From Virgibacillus_R byunsanensis (lineage in GTDB: Bacteria; Bacillota; Bacilli; Bacillales; Amphibacillaceae): a DNA stretch of 64,000 nt. Below, piece after piece: positions 59,867-64,000 of the stretch. The position numbers and the translations under genes are program-made. The notes beneath the pieces were generated by a model. The model made no database searches and had not been told where the DNA came from. It saw nothing but the letters and a program-made list of their open reading frames with translations. The DNA is taken from positions 1-64,000 of the forward strand of contig NZ_JBHTKJ010000013.1 in assembly GCF_042675965.1 (NCBI RefSeq), written 5' to 3'. The first letter of the stretch is position 1. Every line of letters starts with the position of its first letter.

Positions 59867-61452
59867 TTCTCATATACAATTTCACCATCGATAACAGTCA
59901 TGGAAACTTCGACTTCATGTAAACGCTCTGGTTCAGTTTGAAATATATCTTCTTCCAAAATAGTAAAGTCTGCCTGATATCCTTCAGTTAAGACCCCACG
60001 GTTTGATTCCTGAGTAATGGCATATGCACTTCCTTTTGTGTACAAACTTACTGCTTCATATAACGAAAGCTTCTCATCAGGCATATACGTATTATTGTCA
60101 AAAAATGATTTGCGCAGTACAGCTGCTTGAATTCCTAGTAGAGGGCTCACATCTTCAATAGGAGCATCAGATCCACCTGCACAGTGCACACCATTATCTA
60201 ACATTGTTTTCCACGCATAAGATAAATGCATTCTTTCATTACCTAAGCGTTCGATTGCCCATGGCAAATCAGAAGCTAAGAAAGATGGTTGAATATCGAC
60301 AACAACTGGAAGCTCTTTTAACAGATTTAATGAGTTTTCATTAAGAATTTGTCCATGAATAATCCGATCACGAGCACCATTATTCAGCGGATATTTACGA
60401 ATTAATTGTGCAATTTCCTGTACAGCACGGTCACCGATAGCGTGTACAGCTATTGGTAAGTTGTGTTCTCTTGCCTTTTTAACAAGCTCCTCTAATGTTT
60501 CATCGTTGTGAATGGCAACACCCCTATTACCTGCATCATCATGGTAATCCTCTGTTAACCATGCTGTACGTCCACCCAATGCTCCGTCAGCAAAAATTTT
60601 CACTGCTCCCATTTCAACATACTCTGAACCGTCTAGATAACCTAGTTTTTCGTTAATCAAATCGTCCATAACTTCATGATGAACCAGCAAATGAGCTTTG
60701 AATTTTTTATCTTTACCATTTATTGCATGTTGAAATGCTTGGTAAGTTTTACTAAACCCACCATAATAATTCAGGTCTTCTGTATGACCTCCAACTATAC
60801 CTTTTGAAAGCAAATCATCTACTGAAATTTTAATAATTTGTTCCAGGTATTCCTGTGAAACTTTTGGCATAGCGTCCTTTATTAATTCTTGTGCAGTATC
60901 TAATAAGTAACCGGTTGTCTCACCCTTTTCATCATGTACGATAATACCACCTTGTGGATTAAGCGTTTGATCATTAATACCTGAGAGCTCCATAGCTTTT
61001 GAATTAGCTAAAACAGCATGTCTACAAACACGTGTTAACATGATTGGATGTGTAGAAGTGATTTGATCCAATTCAGATTTATGTATGATAGTCGGATCAT
61101 CCCATTGATTTTCGTTCCATCCTTCACCAACCAACCACTCTCCCTCAGATAAATTCGCAGTCCGATTCTGTAGTGCTTCCTTCACCTCATTAGGAGATTT
61201 CATTTGTGATAAGTCCAATCGCAAAATTTTCTCACCGTGACCAATGATGTGTAAGTGACTATCAATAAATCCAGGAAGCAGCGTTTTCCCTTGTAAATTG
61301 ATTGTTTCTTCAATTTGGTTATAAAATTCATGATATAACTTTTCATACGTTCCTACTGCTCTTATACGTTTTCCTTCTGTGTAGATTGCCTCTACAGCAT
61401 CGCCGTCATTTTCCATCGTATAAATGTTACCACCAAACCATAAATCCCCCAT
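59848..61452 (-). CDS. ytcJ: Amidohydrolase of the YtcJ family
   Basis: A 534-aa metal-dependent hydrolase of the amidohydrolase 3 type. Metal motif FIDSHLHIIG near residue 60, further His in HAIGDRAV and Asp in GGSDAPIED. Typical of uncharacterised exo-type deacetylase/formamidase-like enzymes; substrate unknown. I chose the ATG at 61452, 9 nt after AGAGG; a TTG two codons upstream is also in frame. Its last codons form the arm of the terminator. Confidence 0.85.
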   Translation of the reverse strand: MGDLWFGGNIYTMENDGDAVEAIYTEGKRIRAVGTYEKLYHEFYNQIEETINLQGKTLLPGFIDSHLHIIGHGEKILRLDLSQMKSPNEVKEALQNRTANLSEGEWLVGEGWNENQWDDPTIIHKSELDQITSTHPIMLTRVCRHAVLANSKAMELSGINDQTLNPQGGIIVHDEKGETTGYLLDTAQELIKDAMPKVSQEYLEQIIKISVDDLLSKGIVGGHTEDLNYYGGFSKTYQAFQHAINGKDKKFKAHLLVHHEVMDDLINEKLGYLDGSEYVEMGAVKIFADGALGGRTAWLTEDYHDDAGNRGVAIHNDETLEELVKKAREHNLPIAVHAIGDRAVQEIAQLIRKYPLNNGARDRIIHGQILNENSLNLLKELPVVVDIQPSFLASDLPWAIERLGNERMHLSYAWKTMLDNGVHCAGGSDAPIEDVSPLLGIQAAVLRKSFFDNNTYMPDEKLSLYEAVSLYTKGSAYAITQESNRGVLTEGYQADFTILEEDIFQTEPERLHEVEVSMTVIDGEIVYEKNSYHG

Positions 61453-61526
61453 ATGCAATTTCCTCTCTATAAAAGATGTATAACGTAACTTTACGTAAAT
61501 TCCACTAAAACTTCAAGGAATTAAGA

Positions 61527-61552
61527 AGGGCTATCCTATTATGGATAGCCCT
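61527..61552 (-). terminator. Putative terminator of the SASP gene
   Basis: A 10-bp perfect stem (AGGGCTATCC/GGATAGCCCT), followed by TTCTTAATT on the minus strand. Confidence 0.6.
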
Positions 61553-61566
61553 AAGCCATTTATTAT

Positions 61567-61770
61567 TTATTGTTGCATACCGCCAAATTGTTGCTCAGCT
61601 GCTTGCACTAGACGTTTTGTGATTTCTCCACCAACTGAACCGTTAGAGCGAGAAGTTGAATCAGCACCAAGTTGTACACCAAATTCCTGAGCAATTTCAG
61701 TTTTCATTTGATCCAATGCTTGTTGAGCACCAGGTACTACTAGTTGGTTTGAACTATTGTTATTAGCCAT
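61567..61770 (-). CDS. sspA: Alpha/beta-type small acid-soluble spore protein
   Basis: A 67-aa DNA-saturating spore protein that protects spore DNA and is degraded by the germination protease at EFGV (TEIAQEFGVQLG). Conserved NGSVGGEITKRLV C-terminal helix. I chose the ATG at 61770, 7 nt after AAGGAGGTG; the ATG two codons earlier abuts that site. Sigma-G control is expected for the family, but the upstream match (a CACTATA -10-like box) is weak. Position next to thiI matches Bacillus sspA. Confidence 0.92.
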   Translation of the reverse strand: MANNNSSNQLVVPGAQQALDQMKTEIAQEFGVQLGADSTSRSNGSVGGEITKRLVQAAEQQFGGMQQ

Positions 61771-61976
61771 GTTCATTCACCTCCTTGGTACTTTTATAGT
61801 GTGTAGGATGGTGAGAATACATGCACATTATCAACTGGTAGTTCTTGTAATAAAAGCAAACTTTTATACGAATACAATTTTAGAAAACTTGGCATTCGTT
61901 AAAGGGAAGCTTAGTAAGCGAACTTTGCTTTCTTAGAGTCCCTTATGCTCTGGAGTGCAAGCCTTTATGGCGAATG

Positions 61977-62026
61977 GCCTAGTTGCACTTATGCATATAA
62001 GAAAGTATTATACTTTCTTATATGCT
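61977..62026 (-). repeat. Element C, copy 2 (hairpin repeat at the thiI stop)
   Basis: A 15-bp perfect stem (GCATATAAGAAAGTA, 61993-62007, and complement 62011-62025) preceded on the plus strand by GCCTAGTTGCACTTAT, as at 58-108. The thiI stop codon overlaps the arm. There is no T-tract. The 200 bp to sspA otherwise hold no gene. Confidence 0.6.
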
Positions 62027-63227
62027 AAAATAAGTCATCAAATTCTTCAGATGTCTTTCGATAAGCTGATAGCTCAACAACCTCAATCCCTTGTATTGCT
62101 TCCTCAATAAGTTCTGAGAAATCAGCTCGTGATTCGAAATAATTAACTTTGTCTTTTTTCGGCTTTGTTTTTGGAGATTTCGGAACAAAAATGGTACAGC
62201 AATCCTCATATGGACGTATAGAAATGTCATATGTGTTAATATCCTTTGATATCTTTATAATATCTTCTTTATCCATCGCAATTAATGGCCTTAAAATTGG
62301 ATAATTGGTTACTTCATTTATAACATTCATACTTTCCATTGTTTGGCTGGCAACTTGTCCAAGGCTTTCACCAGTAGTCATGGAAAGAATAGATTCATTT
62401 TTACATACCCCTTCACTAATTCGCAACATCATCCGTCTCATGATTGTCATAGCATATTCTTCTGGCATTTCACGAAAAATATGCTGTTGTAACTTCGTAA
62501 ATGGTACAACATGTACTTTTATTTTACTTCCATAATAGGTTAGTTTTTGTGCTAAGTCTAAAACTTTTTGTTTAGCCCGTTCACTAGTAAATGGTGGTGA
62601 GTGAAAATGTATGGCTTCTAGTTGAACACCACGTTTCATTGCCAAATAACCTGCTACAGGACTATCAATACCACCAGATAATAATACCAATGACTTGTCT
62701 GCAGTTCCCACTGGCAAACCACCAAGCCCTGGAACAACACTAGATGTTATATAGGTTGCTTCCGTTCTGATCTCAACTTTTATTTCCAGATCTGGCTGAT
62801 GTACATTAACTTTGTAATCCGTGGTATTGGTTAGTAAATGTCCACCTAATAATTGATTCATGTCTTGTGATCGTACTGGAAAATTTTTGTCTATACGTTT
62901 TACAGACACCTTAAAGGTTTTAGCATGATTATCGTTTTTTAACGCAAACAAGGTCGCATCTTTAATTTCCTCTACATCATTTTGTACTTTGATCGCCAAG
63001 CTGATACTTTGAATTCCAAAAATATTTTTGCACGTATTCATGATCGGCTCAGGGTCTTGTCCATTTAATAAAACAAACATTCTTCCTTGTGTACGTTTAA
63101 CTTTTACGTCAGGAAATGTTTGCAGTTTTTGTTGGACGTTTTCTTGTAATTTTAGAAAGAATTTTTTTCTGTTTTTTCCTTTTAATGCTATTTCTCCATA
63201 ACGTATTAATATGTGATCAAATTGCAT
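62025..63227 (-). CDS. thiI: tRNA 4-thiouridine sulfurtransferase ThiI
   Basis: Activates U8 of tRNA for thiolation. 400 aa: N-terminal ferredoxin-like and THUMP domain (about 1-165), PP-loop ATPase with SGGIDSPVAGYLAMKRG (about 185-201). The C-terminal rhodanese domain of the E. coli enzyme is absent, as in Bacillus, so sulfur is delivered directly by the neighbouring cysteine desulfurase. CTGGAG precedes the ATG. 5 bp after the desulfurase gene. Confidence 0.95.
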   Translation of the reverse strand: MQFDHILIRYGEIALKGKNRKKFFLKLQENVQQKLQTFPDVKVKRTQGRMFVLLNGQDPEPIMNTCKNIFGIQSISLAIKVQNDVEEIKDATLFALKNDNHAKTFKVSVKRIDKNFPVRSQDMNQLLGGHLLTNTTDYKVNVHQPDLEIKVEIRTEATYITSSVVPGLGGLPVGTADKSLVLLSGGIDSPVAGYLAMKRGVQLEAIHFHSPPFTSERAKQKVLDLAQKLTYYGSKIKVHVVPFTKLQQHIFREMPEEYAMTIMRRMMLRISEGVCKNESILSMTTGESLGQVASQTMESMNVINEVTNYPILRPLIAMDKEDIIKISKDINTYDISIRPYEDCCTIFVPKSPKTKPKKDKVNYFESRADFSELIEEAIQGIEVVELSAYRKTSEEFDDLF

Positions 63228-63232
63228 GTTAT

Positions 63233-64000
63233 CTACTCCAGTACTTCTTTAAATTGTTTGATCGCCTTTTGCAAGGCTTGCAAAAACGTATCTATTTCGT
63301 TTTTTGTCGTTTCATAAGAAATGCTAATTCGTAAAGCAGAAGCTGCCCTATCATTACTATACCCACAAGCAAGTAAAACCTTGCTCTCATCTAATTGTTT
63401 AGAAGAACATGCTGATTTAGTAGAAATAAAAATATCTTGTTCACCTAGCATATGGATAATAACTTCTGGCTTCATTCCTGGGACAGAAAAATTAAGGATA
63501 TGTGGTGCTGCTTTATTTGGTGTGTTTATTTCAACACCCTCCGTTAGTTCCAATTCATTTCGTAATTGTTGTTGTAAATTATATAAATTAGATATATCTT
63601 TTCTTTCATGTTCCTTTATTAACCTTAATGCTTTTACAATCGTCACGGCACCAGCAAGGTTTTCCGTACCTGAACGAATTGATTGTTCCTGGTTGCCGCC
63701 ATGAAACAACGGAAATAATATAGTCCGCTTCTTCACATATAATATACCTGTTCCTTTTAACCCATGAATTTTATGTCCAGAAATCGTACATAAATCTATT
63801 CCAGAATCTTCAAGATCCAGCGGTACTTTCCCAATACCCTGTATATAGTCAACATGGAAGAAAAGTTTAGGGTACGCTTTTGCAATTTCTCCGATTTCCT
63901 TAATTGGTTGAATGGAACCAATTTCATTATTCACATGCATAATACTAATTAATATAGTGTCTTTTCGTATAGAATTCACTAAATCATTAACTACTACTAC
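63233..64000 (-). CDS. nifZ: Cysteine desulfurase, NifS/IscS family (5' end outside the window)
   Basis: 255 residues of the C-terminal two thirds are visible; the frame continues past the window edge. PLP lysine in SGHKIHGLKGTG, and active-site cysteine loop STKSACSS. In B. subtilis the adjacent nifZ-thiI pair provides persulfide sulfur for s4U8, and the 5-bp spacing supports the same use. I give the name by synteny. Confidence 0.9.
   Translation of the reverse strand, partial: VVVVNDLVNSIRKDTILISIMHVNNEIGSIQPIKEIGEIAKAYPKLFFHVDYIQGIGKVPLDLEDSGIDLCTISGHKIHGLKGTGILYVKKRTILFPLFHGGNQEQSIRSGTENLAGAVTIVKALRLIKEHERKDISNLYNLQQQLRNELELTEGVEINTPNKAAPHILNFSVPGMKPEVIIHMLGEQDIFISTKSACSSKQLDESKVLLACGYSNDRAASALRISISYETTKNEIDTFLQALQKAIKQFKEVLE

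Overview
The window is a low-GC Gram-positive chromosome segment from a member of Bacillaceae. The gene order dnaB-dnaI-nrdR, speD-gapB, coaE-mutM-polA, phoPR, citZ-icd-mdh, pfkA-pyk, accDA, malic enzyme, dnaE, ytrHI, nrnA, ytpI, ytoI ... ackA-ytxK-tpx-ytfJ-ytfI, nadK, sspA, thiI-nifZ follows the B. subtilis chromosome backbone. Sporulation genes (ytrH, ytrI, ytvI, ytfJ, an alpha/beta SASP) show a spore former. The AT-rich DNA and the dispersed palindromic elements remind me of halotolerant genera such as Oceanobacillus or Virgibacillus, but the sequence alone does not settle the genus.

Layout. 1-3.4 kb: replication initiation operon (orf132-nrdR-dnaB-dnaI, minus strand). 4.2-5.8 kb: speD with a structured leader, and gapB with two CcpN-type operators. 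5.9-10.2 kb: coaE-mutM-polA plus a tiny membrane protein. 10.9-13 kb: phoPR. 13.1-17.2 kb: citZ-icd-mdh and a MaoC-like gene with a cre-like site. 18-30 kb: ytvI, fxsA, pfkA-pyk, accDA, a FadR-family regulator, malic enzyme and dnaE. 29.9-34.4 kb: ytrHI, nrnA, ytpI, ytoI. 34.4-43.6 kb: a type IV pilus locus (pilB, pilT, pilC, pilA, prepilin peptidase, pilM, pilN, pilO and minor prepilins), not part of the B. subtilis backbone here. It includes a divergent gene encoding a prepilin leader fused to five repeats of about 21 residues. 43.6-48.4 kb: ytkL and a cassette of DUF4178, PspA, a DUF4247 lipoprotein, DUF350 and a membrane-anchored aminopropyltransferase, preceded by an ECF/sigma-W-type promoter. 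48.5-64 kb: M24 peptidase, ald, an SDR, uspA, moaB, ackA, ytxK, tpx, ytfJ, ytfI, nadK, an amidohydrolase, sspA, thiI and a cysteine desulfurase cut by the window end.

How parts fit together: citZ, icd, mdh, malic enzyme, pyk, pfkA, gapB and ackA form a central-carbon block with glycolytic and gluconeogenic branches. accDA and the FadR-like regulator connect it to fatty-acid synthesis. The pil locus has both an extension and a retraction ATPase, so a dynamic surface pilus is expected. The PspA cassette looks like an envelope-stress module with a polyamine-type transferase, and SpeD in the same window could supply its decarboxylated-SAM donor (inference).

Intergenic DNA is unusually rich in non-coding dispersed repeats: element A (3 copies, 20-bp terminal inverted repeats, one carrying a nested 117-bp insertion flanked by CTAG), element B (3 copies, each starting within a few bases of a stop codon in the sense orientation), element C (2 copies), a shared module of about 75 bp recurring in five places, and a cluster of 21-bp GGACC-type repeats. 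I found no rRNA, tRNA, CRISPR array, prophage or intact insertion sequence.
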